From Leucocoprinus leucothites (Eukaryota; Basidiomycota; Agaricomycetes; Agaricales; Agaricaceae), in the NCBI GenBank assembly GCA_013368445.1, contig JAACJO010000017.1, forward strand, positions 496,001 through 560,000: DNA of 64,000 bases. Reading direction: 5' to 3'. This document shows, in pieces, positions 37,619 through 47,876 of this stretch. Position 1 is the stretch's first letter. The number at the start of each line of letters is the position of its first letter. The position numbers and the translations under genes are program-made. The notes under the pieces were generated by a model, which was not told the DNA's origin, did not search any database, and worked only from the letters and a program-made list of their open reading frames with translations.

Positions 37619-38729
37619 TCAATCAAAGAAAGTACCACCGTTGATGTTGATCTAGAAAGTGGTAAGCAGAAATTGAGGTCCCAGTTAATCGACCTTACAC
37701 TTTGTCCTGAAAGGTTACATACAAACATGAGGTTTCGAACGATTAAAGAAGTCCAGATCATACCTGTCACTAATGCAGCTTCTTTCGATGCCAAATAGGA
37801 CACGAGCGCAGCTATTTGGTCTGGACTACCCATCTCCTCACTCATTATAGACATCCCCAGGCTCTCGAGCTCCGTTTTAACGTTCGCCCCTTTTAACTTG
37901 AGTGACTTCAGTTATCCAGGTCATAATGTCAAGCCGTACCAAGAGATGTGTTAATAAGCCCTTGTTAGTACGTCGGTCAACCAGCATTATTACAAATATA
38001 ATTGCGTGGACATACCTGGTGCATATGCATTTACGGTGATGCCATGAGGCTTCAAAGCCAGCGCTAACAGAGGTGAAGTGACTTTCGATTAGGACAAGTA
38101 CATTTTCTCACCAGCGCTCTGGGTAAGGGACCTCACGGTGAACTTCGTAGCGCAGTAAATCGAAGCCAAAGAGTGGCCTAGAATTCTTCAGTGAAAACAT
38201 CTGGAGATAACTCCAAGCCCTTACCTTGTTTTCCGGCTCGAGAACAGGCACCAATAATTCTCCCACCTTTGCCTTGTTCGATCATCTTCAGGGCTGCATA
38301 CTTATAGCATAGGAAAACCCCCTTTCCATTGACATCGAAGCATTTATCCCAATCCTCGAGTGTGCACTCCAAAAAAGGTTTTGCGAAGAATATACCGGCA
38401 TTGGCGACCATCTATTCGTAATCCGAGTTACTATGAAAAGTGTGGACTGGAATTAGATTGCAACGACTTACAACGTCCAGTCTACCAAGCTTATCCGCAG
38501 CGAAATCAACCATCTCCTTGACCGACTCCTCCTTGGAAACATCAGCAATGCACTCAATAACATCTCTTCCCATTTTTTCGATCTCTGTCTTCACACTCTC
38601 AAAATCCTCGTCTCGCTGGATGTCGTTCAAGGCTATGTTGTATCCATCCTTGGCCAGTCGTAAAGCAATCGCTCTCCCAATACCCCTTCCCGCTCCTGTC
38701 ACTAGTGCTACGCCGTTCTGTGATGCCAT
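37619..38729 (-). CDS. Short-chain dehydrogenase/reductase, diacetyl/acetoin reductase-like
   Basis: Eight exons, 5' to 3': 38729..38472, 38411..38225, 38177..38112, 38063..38016, 37960..37940, 37889..37764, 37706..37699 and 37651..37619, giving 248 aa, the classical SDR length. The cofactor motif is TGAGRGIG, with LNDI ending the second strand, which suggests NAD(H). NAG is present, then the active-site Ser in GACSRAGKQG and Tyr-Lys in YCATK. The C-terminus reads VTGQSININGGTFFD, as in acetoin/diacetyl (butanediol-type) reductases. Substrate is inferred only. Exon 7 is just 8 nt and exon 5 is 21 nt; leaving either out breaks the frame. It lies 0.3 kb upstream of the cyclophilin-kinase gene on the same strand. 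Confidence 0.92.
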
Positions 38730-39199
38730 TATTATGCTGAGAACTTGCGAGCCAGGTGCTCAGACAGTCTCGTGGGTAGGTAGGAAGACAGAGTGGATCG
38801 ACTTGGTTTCCGGTATCCCCTTGTTATAGGTGGCTCTCATCAGGAAGCACGATTTCATCGGTAATATGAGCTAATGGCATGGTGGTAGAGCATAAGTTCC
38901 TGTGAAATAATAATTCAAATAGAAGAATCAGGTGTGGTCGGACTCGGTCATTGGCCTTCATACCATGGTCACATGGAGCTAATTACCAGTCATCGATTCG
39001 CGAATAGGGCTGGGGAAAAAACCCTCGATTGATTACCACGCTGTTTTTTTACCCGTAATTTACTAGTATGCCGTGCTCAGGGCCACTGTGTTCTCTCATA
39101 TCGTAGGCGCATAAAGAACAACTTATAATTAAACGAACAACGGCAAAGTCATCATCTAAAAGTAACTCTGTCCTCAAGTCCACTCGCTATGGCCTCCTC

Positions 39200-39345
39200 T
39201 CAGCTCTATTACCGCTGGCTCACTGTATCTCTGCCATTCCACCAGAATGGGTATCAACAGGAATCGCATAATTAATCGGGATCCACAGGAACTCATCGTC
39301 GCTATTTCTAGGGCTGACAATAGGATCTCCAATCCTAATATGCTG
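39200..39345 (-). pseudogene. Remnant of a small secreted peptide gene
   Basis: Minus-strand sequence reads SPRNSDDEFLWIPINYAIP and PVDTHSGG, matching the mature part of the small secreted protein at 57037-57264 (GPRNGDDEFPWMPINYVTP, PVDTHSGG). A TGA replaces a Trp codon soon after, the frame then shifts, and the family's final TAG is still visible. No ATG or signal peptide is present upstream. It lies about 150 bp behind the beta-trefoil-like gene. Confidence 0.7.
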
Positions 39346-39490
39346 TTGGACCAAGGCACTTGAAATGATGGCGAGGTATTTATACAAAAGACTAACGAAG
39401 TATAACAAATATTAAATACAAGAATCCATTCTGAGACCAAAGGCAAGTGTCCGATGTGTACCACGGTACCGACAAAAGTATCATGTCTGT

Positions 39491-40294
39491 TCAAGCTCTC
39501 TGGAAGACAAACCTCTGGGAAGAACTTCCATCGGAGCCTTGCAGGGTAATCTATAAAAGACATCGTAGTCAGTAACCGGCGACACGGCGGGTTCAGCGAC
39601 TGGGAGCGGGCTTACCGTATTGTCCCTATCAGTGCGAGGGGTATTGGTCCAAAGGAAGTCACCAGCTGAGAGTTTAACCTAGTCAAAGTTAACGAGTTGA
39701 AAAGCAGGACGACATTTGGAAATCAACAAAGCTTACAGTGTACAGATCATCTTCGCCATTACTTCCTCCACCCTGGATGAGCCACGAACTTTGTTTGTTT
39801 GATGCCGCATAAACTTGTTGGTTCTAATGACAACTCAGTTATACGATTACTTGACAACAAAACTCAAACAGTTATCTCACCACTACGGGATTAGCGAATG
39901 CCCTGGCACCAGTCCCAACGCTTTGAATGAAGAACCCATCGCCACCATCGGAGATAAGGTTCCACTAAAAAAAGCGACGCAAGTTAAGACCAGCAAAGTA
40001 AGGAATCACGAGAGGAATAAACGTACTTCCTCCCAGATACTGGCGAATTGATCAGAGAAGGTAATCTCGACTTCGAAGGGTCCCTGCTGAGCACCAGATG
40101 GGAAGCTTCGCGCGGATTGTGATCCATTCCAGATACGATATTTGCCAGGAGTGAGCTGATGATATGAAATCATTAGTAGGTGAATGGCTTGAAGGTGCCT
40201 AGGGAGATAGGGTATTCACCGGAGCCTGGGCTAGGGCAACACCAAGGAGACCAGTAAGGGTAACGGCGAAGGACAAGACGTTTGAGAAAAGCAT
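39491..40294 (-). CDS. Small secreted protein, possibly beta-trefoil
   Basis: Six exons, 5' to 3': 40294..40220, 40155..40027, 39964..39881, 39823..39737, 39678..39616 and 39550..39491, giving 165 aa. The signal peptide is NVLSFAVTLTGLLGVALAQA. The mature part has three loosely repeated blocks of similar pattern: LTPGKYRIWN..., then WNLISDGGDGFFIQS... ending SSWLIQGGG, then DLYTVKLSAGDFLWTN... ending SQRFVFQRA. The recurring Tyr/Trp-hydrophobic strands resemble ricin-B/mycocypin (I66-like inhibitor) beta-trefoils, but there is no QxW signature, so lectin or inhibitor function is not shown. It contains no cysteine in the mature part. A TATA-like TATTTAAA lies about 80 bp upstream of the ATG, at about 40373-40380. 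Confidence 0.75.
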
Positions 40295-41630
40295 CTTAAT
40301 GTTGATGTCAAAGACTGATATGAGATAAGAGTGCAAGACAATTGCTGGCCATCCCAAGTTGGTTGAGGACTCTTTAAATACAACCTCAAAGTTGGGCACA
40401 CGGCGTAGGCTGGCCGTATGCCGCTGAGTCTTTGACAGGCAATGTTTCCGTTATAGTTGTAGAAGTTCAATGGAAAGCAAAGCGCTGAGCGGCCAAGACA
40501 TTTGTGGGCCTGATATGGCGGGCGGCCAGATGGGCGATGCAGATATGAAACGCTTCAATCTCGAGACCCCTTGGAGAGACCAGACCTGGGCGGGTCTGGC
40601 TATTGCAAGCAGCGATATTAGGGGAAAGAACACATTGATTCCAAGAAGCAAACGACAGAAGTTGGATGAGCTTCTAAAAAGTTCAGTAGACTGGCCTAGA
40701 GGCCGGTTTCTTCCAAGTCAGCTAACGCCCACGACCGAGGACTTCGAAAAGACAGCCTTTCGCAGGCACACGATGATATGGGGTTACCACATCTTTCCCC
40801 GCAATTCATTTCATGAGAGAATGGTCATGTCGTAATCTGTGAATAACGGTGTATAATTTCCGCACAACTGAAGTGATAAAGCTCGGAGTGTGAAACCGTG
40901 TTTCAAGCTTTCTTGACACTGTGCGGTGATTATTCATGAGAATGTGGGCCCATTCGTCCAAGATGTGAGCATAAATTTGGAGAGTTCTAGCGATGAGGAA
41001 TTGGAACGTCGAAGTCAAGAGACTGGAGATGGCGAGCATCATCAGGGGCGCAATGTTTGGTGGCAATGTGATAGGAATATATATGATGTAAGCCATCGGG
41101 CAAAAAGGACCGGACTTCCCAATCCGCATTCGAACCTGCGAGGCCTCGCTGACGGACCTTCACTGGCACCTATTCCATTCCCGTTTCACGTCCAAGCCCG
41201 CATCGGCGGGACATTCGTAATCAACCCCAGTGTCCGACCGGCCTGCCCATACTACCAGCCGGCGTCAACCACTACATTAAAGCAAGGGTTTCCTCTACTC
41301 AATGTCTTGTGGCCTCAGGGATCTTTGACAAACCGAGGCCGAGGTCTATGCTTTTTAAAAAGGCTTTTCGAGTGGCTATGTAGCCGACTAGTGTTGTAGT
41401 GTAGTGGTCTCTCTCATGAAACGGAGCTGGGGCTATTGAAAGAATGACTATGAGATACGGGCGAATGTGACTCGTGCTCTCAAGATAACTCACTGAACAT
41501 GGTGGGTGTCCTAGTTATTCTTCAAAGCCGTTATCTTATAATTTCTGCTAGGCTTAGCAATTTGACTTTGGCTTGGAGTACGGTACACAAGGATACTCAA
41601 CCATTCCTCCACATATAGTCATTTGATGGA

Positions 41631-41809
41631 CGGAGTCCCGACCAGAATAACGGCTTTGAGGCGGAGTACTCACTACTGCTATCCACTATCACGTTGTTGA
41701 TACCTAGAAGCCCAGTTTAAGCCATCTATTGTTATGCGCGGAAATGTAGCTAAGCGTTACAGTCCTTGAAGCGGATCTTAAGTGAAAATAATTTGAACGA
41801 ACAGGTGGA
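41631..41809. other. Highly conserved non-coding block, copy 1
   Basis: These 179 nt match 47415-47593 with three substitutions and no gaps. Sequence directly on both sides has drifted and carries indels. It lies downstream of the 3' end of the NACHT-cullin gene and has no open frame of note. Confidence 0.7.
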
Positions 41810-42105
41810 CGTCCTAACTACTATGAGATACATAATATCTAGAAGAAATGTTGGGAAGCTAATTGTTGGTATGACACTGCATATCTATCATCTTCCATCC
41901 TCAGCTCGGGGTGCACTCATTCCAGAACTATGGCTGGAATATATTAAGGTCTACCACGGACCTAGCCGCAAGCCGGTTCAGTCAGCTGTCCAGAGTATGA
42001 AACTGAAGAAAGGAACTATTGAGTAAACGAGTCAGACGTGTCATGGATAAGGGATCAAGAACATACTCGTATATTTGTCTCCATTCGATGGCCCATACTT
42101 TGCAG

Positions 42106-45100
42106 TTAAAAGCGCCTGGAAAGCGCTCGTTTTCGTGATCCCGACGTTTGGTGCACTGATACAGGCGGGAGTGCCGGGTCTCTGGGCGTGGCTTCAAGTT
42201 TCCCATCTTGCACTGCAACGTCCCCTCTTTCATCTTCCGTATGAGCTTTTGGAGCCATCTGAGCATCATGATTTTCGATGACATCGCTATTGGATGTGGT
42301 GCTGGCGCCGGCGGCGGTCGGCTCAGTATAAGAAAGGGATTCGTGCGATCGTATGGTGGCTGTTGAGGCCGTAAGATGTTTGGGCAATGGGTTCGAGGTC
42401 TTCTCATGATGGTCACTGCCTTCAGCGATCTACGCAGAAATGATGAGTAACAAAGATAGATGTAAATGACGATGAATACTCACATTCTGGGGCTCGTCAT
42501 GATGGCCCTCTTCCAGCTTCGTGGCCTGGATATACTTGCAGAGCACATGACCAATCAGCGGGTGCTCGTCGCAGAGCTTACCAGATACTTGGTCGAGGCA
42601 TTTCCGGAATTCCTCGTCGTCCTTGAAGACGCCTTGGACTAGGTCCGAATACTGAGAATGGATTGTGAGGAGAGTGGATACAATGACGCCTTGGGGTTCT
42701 GAGAGCGACTTGTCTCTCGTCTGGTTCAAGATGCGGGACATAGAAGCCGAGACAACCTGCTTGACGTGTCCTGCGAAGATCGTCCGCAGTTTTTTGGTGG
42801 CTTCAACTTGTGATGCAAGCGAATATATCCGGCCGAGATGTTCTTCTGGCTTATCAACACCGAGGAGTTTCTCGAATTCACGATATATCAGCTGCAGGTG
42901 ATTCTCTATCAAAGACTTTTTGCATTCTTTGATATATACCGGGTGCCTCTCCGAGGGAAGAATCTGGCCTATAATTCTGGATTCCAGTAGTAATCTATCT
43001 TCGACGTGCTCAAGATATGTCAGAAGCGTGTTTTCGGAGAGGAATGTTTGAGCGTCCGCGGTATGGTAATTTCTTGTGACTCGAAGAAACTCGTCCTCGA
43101 AATACTGCTCGTAAACTTCAGGATTCCGGAAATTTTCAATTTCGTAGGGTGGGACAGTCTCACATCCCAATATAACCAAGGACTGCACAAAGACATATAC
43201 GAGGCTTTCGTTGGCCAAATCTCCGTTGCGTTTTTGATCGATTAAACCGAGTAAGAACTTGGTGAATGTGAGGTTTCCTATCTGCTTCTGAGTAAGGATG
43301 TTTGTCTTCCAGTATAACATTGCTGACTGGACTGGAGTTAACGTAGTTGAAATATTATGTTTCATATCTTACCCGGACCATTCCACTCGCATCTTTGGAC
43401 TTCACTTCATCGGGCCCTTGAAAGAAGCCGGGATCCCAATGTAACCATATGAGTTCAACGTGCCGGACGACTCTCGCGTACCGCCTCCATTTTATAGCAT
43501 AGTCAACCGCAAACTCGGAGTTGATCTGGTCAATGTCAGAATTTGCGGCCTGAAGAGTAGTCAGCTCCAAAAAGGTATCATCGAGACTAGGTTTGAAAAT
43601 ATCACTTTTGCCCACTCTTGAGTACGGATTAAGAGATATTGATTGATTTGAGAGTAGAGATAGTTAAAATCAGAGCGACGAAGATGTCCTGAGAGTTAAT
43701 TGTCAGGTTCACTTGGGATGCTCATCAACCGGAATCATACCACTAGTCAGGGTCTTATAAAGTAATGTAGCGAAGCGGGTCTCGAACTTTCGCGGCGTTG
43801 TGGTGTCCGATATAAGGAGGTCAAAGCAAGCGGAAAGGTATCTCCAAATCTCATCGGCCTTCGCAAGAGGGCTTGGTGGGTCCTCAGCTGTAACAATCTT
43901 TGTTTGTTCCCGTGGGGACGTGGGTGTAACGCAACACATTGAACGTAGTCGTATTTCTTCGGGAAACTGAGGGAATGGAAATAAACGTCGGCATTGATTG
44001 TGGCTAAAAATACATTCTCGCCTTACTCTGTCAGCAAGATCAGAGCTGAGGGTGCAGCTGGGCTTCAACATTCGGAGCATAGTAAAGTCGACAAGTCGAA
44101 GTTCGGCCACTACCTCGCGATCACTCAAATCGGCATACATGCACCATGCAAACGCTTGCCGGCACAAGATATTGTACAGCTGATCCCGGAGGAACAGAAG
44201 CTCTGCAACACATGCGGACTTCGTGTTTGGAATGGCTGAAAGCAATTTACGTAGTCTCGGAGCTTTCTCAGCTGAAGATGAAAGTGTCAGGTAAATAATT
44301 ACTTCCTCCAGGGAGGAGGACGCCATACCGTAACCGATTCCATTCACCTTGTGCATCCCGTTAAGAAGTCGCAGGGATCTTGCGACTATCATATTCCAAT
44401 GCACCTGGTTAACAATACAGAGATATTTTGATCGCGCCTGATCAACCACGAACTCCATGAAGGAAGCATGATAGAAGAAAATTGATGTAGATCCCCAGCC
44501 ATCACTACCTCTCCGACGTTGTTTGAGTGTAAGGACAGGGTGAAGCTTTGACAGGATTTCTTCCAATGCTTGCAAGCTGAGATTGGAAATATTTGCTAGA
44601 ATTCCAGTTTCGCATGGCCAGTCATGGTTTATGAGTAACACCCGTTGGAGAATGGGAAGGATTTTTTGAGGAATGCGAGACATGATCAAACGATAGAAAG
44701 CGCCATGGGATTTGAATGATTATCTGTCCGCGATGAACGATTTTGGAGGCGTGAGTGAAATAGCAATACTTCTCGTAGTTGCTCTTTTGGTCCAAGAGAT
44801 TCAGGATCCGTTATAAATTTCGTAATAGTGACCGCGTAGATGAACAGGCCCGCCGATAGCTCGACCAGCTTGTCCAAATCTCCTCCAGAGAGCCACTCGG
44901 AGGGATCCGAAGACGCGTTGAATGCACTCGCCGAGGAAGGAAGGTTTCGAAGAGTACCGCGCAAGTAGAGTCTGATCTCATCGTCGATTTCACGAGAGAC
45001 CGGAAGTTCAACCCGCCAGCAAAGGGGGGAGATGGATGGATCGGAGAATATTTGTGCCAAATGGCTTTCACGGCGACTGAAGAAGGCCCAGAGAAAGGGA

Positions 45101-45808
45101 ACCTGCGCTCCATAGGTCCGGATAGACTCAGCGACGAGTTTCACGATTGTCAACTGCTTAGTGCTTCCCTCGCACTCGTCGAGACCATCTATAAACACAG
45201 TTCTCTGCCGTAATTCCACTCCCTTCCTCTCGAGCTCCAGAAACGGCTCAATGATCAGTTTTTTGAATTGAGTTTCCAATTTCTTCGTGACGAGCATCGG
45301 ATCGTGCCTTATTCTCCCTTCTACGATCCTCCTGTATTGATCGATGTGCGTTGCAATCTGGTAGGCGATAGTGGTGAACAACCGGGAGGGGTCGACTACT
45401 CCATTATCGCGAGAGAAAAAGAACGAAGCCCCTAAAGATCCATAGTCTGCAGTCTCCTCTGCACAAGATTGAGCGATCGTAGTCTTTCCGACTCCTGCTG
45501 GACCTTGCATCCAGAACAGGCGGTACCGCCGGTCTTGGTCGGCGCTTGTCGTCCAAGTGGTGATATCCTGGATATATTGAGTCCGCGTACCAGGGAAGCA
45601 GCTGTCCTTGGATTCGCGGGCGTAAGAGTCATGGGTGGCTTCTTTGGTTGAGTGCTTGAGTAAGATGTCAAGGCCTGTGAAAGCGGGCGTCAGAGCATTC
45701 TATTGCGAAGAGGCCAGATCACTATGAGAATCTCATACCGCTTGTTCCCTGGTTATATTCCACAAAGGTAGAGTTGTTGAACTGCGTATTGTTGAGGTTG
45801 CTGAGCAT
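42106..45808 (-). pseudogene. NACHT-cullin gene B, interrupted by a 10-bp deletion
   Basis: Exon positions mirror gene A: 45808..45739, 45674..44329, 44271..44027, 43966..43741, 43688..43606, 43549..43373, 43326..42484 and 42429..42106. The P-loop (GPAGVGKTT) and Walker B (VFIDGLDEC) are intact. At about 44702 ten bases present in gene A are missing, which shifts the frame and ends the protein at 352 aa with MALSIV. Past the deletion every exon remains open in the shifted frame. Exons 1, 3, 4, 5, 6 and 8 have exactly the same length as in gene A, and exon 7 differs by 9 nt. The damage therefore looks recent and single. The shortened product would keep the whole nucleotide-binding core but lose the winged-helix/helical part and the cullin segment. 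Confidence 0.8.
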
Positions 45809-47414
45809 ACTAGTGGCAGCTGTGGAGGGTGATGGTGGTTAATGGGAGAGTTCGATTACGCTCATGTGATGATGGATCAATCGATCAAGGCTTATTGGCT
45901 TTGATATTGAGCGCTTGGAATTAAATCTGGCTTTGGGCCGTGGTCATTTAATTCGGTACAGCCTATTGAATTCGCACCCTTCATCTTGGGCGTAGGAAAT
46001 AACTTGAGATAGAGGCGTCGCTGTCGGCAAACCATATTATAGAATGTGCACATATCGACATGCGCCTAGAATCAGAGAGATCGCATAATTGACTACTTTA
46101 CGAGTTTTCAATTTCATACTTATTACTGAATGAAGATCATAATGGGCTTGCTCCGAAATGCATGTACGAGGTAAGGATTAGGAGGTAAGGCCTCCCCAAC
46201 AAACCGGATAATTGCCACGAAAGCCTGCAAGTCGGATTCTGTACGACTATTCTCAATCACGAGTAACAAGTCAGTCAGCGACTGAAAATATATGAAATAA
46301 CTGATGTACTGACCTCCGCGTCGGATGAAGAACGTTAAATCGAATACATGACCAGGCATCAAGCATTAAAGCCACTGGACCATGAGGTGTGGGGCATCTG
46401 CTGAGCTTAAGCGGGATTTGCAAAGCACTGTGTCTTTTATGGGCAGAAGCACATTTGCCGTTGTAGAGAATGTCTGAGGACTCTAGGCTATGGAAGACAA
46501 GATCAATATGATGGACCGGGTTCGAGCATATAAATTGCGCAGGTATACGATGATATGGGGTTACCACATCTTTCCCCGCAATTCATTCCATGGAGAATGG
46601 TCATGTCTAATCTGCAAATAACGGTGTATAATTTCCGCACAACTGAAGTGATAAAGCTCGGAGTGTGAAACCGCGTTTCAAGCTTTCTTGACACTGAGCG
46701 GTAACCATTTCTGGAAAATGAGGGCCCATTCGTCCAATATGTGAGCATAATTTGGAGAGTTCTGGCCAGGGGGAATTGGGAACGTCGAAGTCAAGAGACT
46801 GGGGGTGTCAAACACCATCAGGGGGTAATGTTTGGTGGCAGTGTGATAGGAATACATATGATGTAAGCCATCGGGCGAAGAGGACCGTGACCGGATTTCC
46901 CAATCCGCATTCGAGCCTGCGAGGCCTGGCTGACGGACCTTCACTGGCACCTATTCCATTCCCGTTTCACGTCCAAGCCCGCATCGACGGGACATTCGTA
47001 ATCAAACCCAGCGACTCAGTGTCCGACCGGCCTATCCATACCACCAGCCGGCGTCGTCCACTGCATTTAAAACAAGGGCTTCCTCTACATAATGTCTTGT
47101 GACCTCTGGGATCTTTGACGAAACGAGGCCGAGGTCTATGCTTTCTAAATGGCTTTTCGAGTGGCTATGTAATCTATTAGTGTTGCGGCGTAGTGATCTC
47201 TCTCACGAAACGGAGCTGGGGCAATTGAGAGGGGGGCTATGGGATAGGGGCGAATACGAGTCGTGCTCTCAAGATAACTCACTGGGCGTGGTGTCCCAGT
47301 CAGTCATCGGAGCCGTTATCTTAAAGTTTTCTGCTAAGCTTGGCGATTTGACTTTGGTCCAGAGTGCGATACCCAAGGATACTCAACCATTCCTCCACAT
47401 AGTCATTAGACTAA

Positions 47415-47593
47415 CGGAGTCCCGACCAGAATAACGGCTTTGAGGCGGAGTACTCACTACTGCTATCCACTATCACGTTGTTGATACCTAGAAGCCCAGT
47501 TTAAGCCATCTATTGTTATGCACGGAAATGTAGCTAAGCGTTACAGTCCTTGAAGCGGATCCTAAGTGAAAATAATTTGAACCAACAGGTGGA
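47415..47593. other. Highly conserved non-coding block, copy 2
   Basis: Partner of 41631-41809, with three mismatches in 179 nt. Confidence 0.7.
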
Positions 47594-47876
47594 TGCCCTA
47601 ACTATGAGATACATAATATCTAGAAGAAATATTGGAAAGCCAATTGTTGACACGACACTGCACATCTATCACCTCCCATCCTCAGACTCATTCCAGAGCT
47701 ATGGCTAAAATATATCAAGGTCTACCACTGACCTAGCCGCGAGCTGGTTCAGTCAGTGATCCAAAGTATGAAACTGAAGATAGGAGCTATTGAGTAAACG
47801 AATTAGACGTGTCACGGATAAGGCATCAAGAACATACTCGTGTATTTGTCTCCATTCGATGGCCCATACTCTGCAT

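Larger units (their letters stand above)
40761..46537. repeat. Direct tandem duplication, copy 1 (about 5.78 kb)
   Basis: The block from CGCAGG...ACGATGATATGGGG at 40761 to the end of a GGTTCGAGCATA motif near 46530 repeats head-to-tail as 46538-52316. The lengths differ by only a few bases. Coding parts differ by about 5 percent in the stretch I compared; flanks differ more, with small indels. It holds the interrupted NACHT-cullin gene B, its upstream region (45.8-46.5 kb) and 1.3 kb of apparently non-coding DNA (40.8-42.1 kb). I see no transposase or terminal inverted repeats. Confidence 0.85.

Noticed and set aside
40926..41399. 157-aa plus-strand frame with a partner at 46752-47102
   Set aside because: The two duplication copies share peptides here but differ by frame-breaking indels, so there is no sign of selection for coding.
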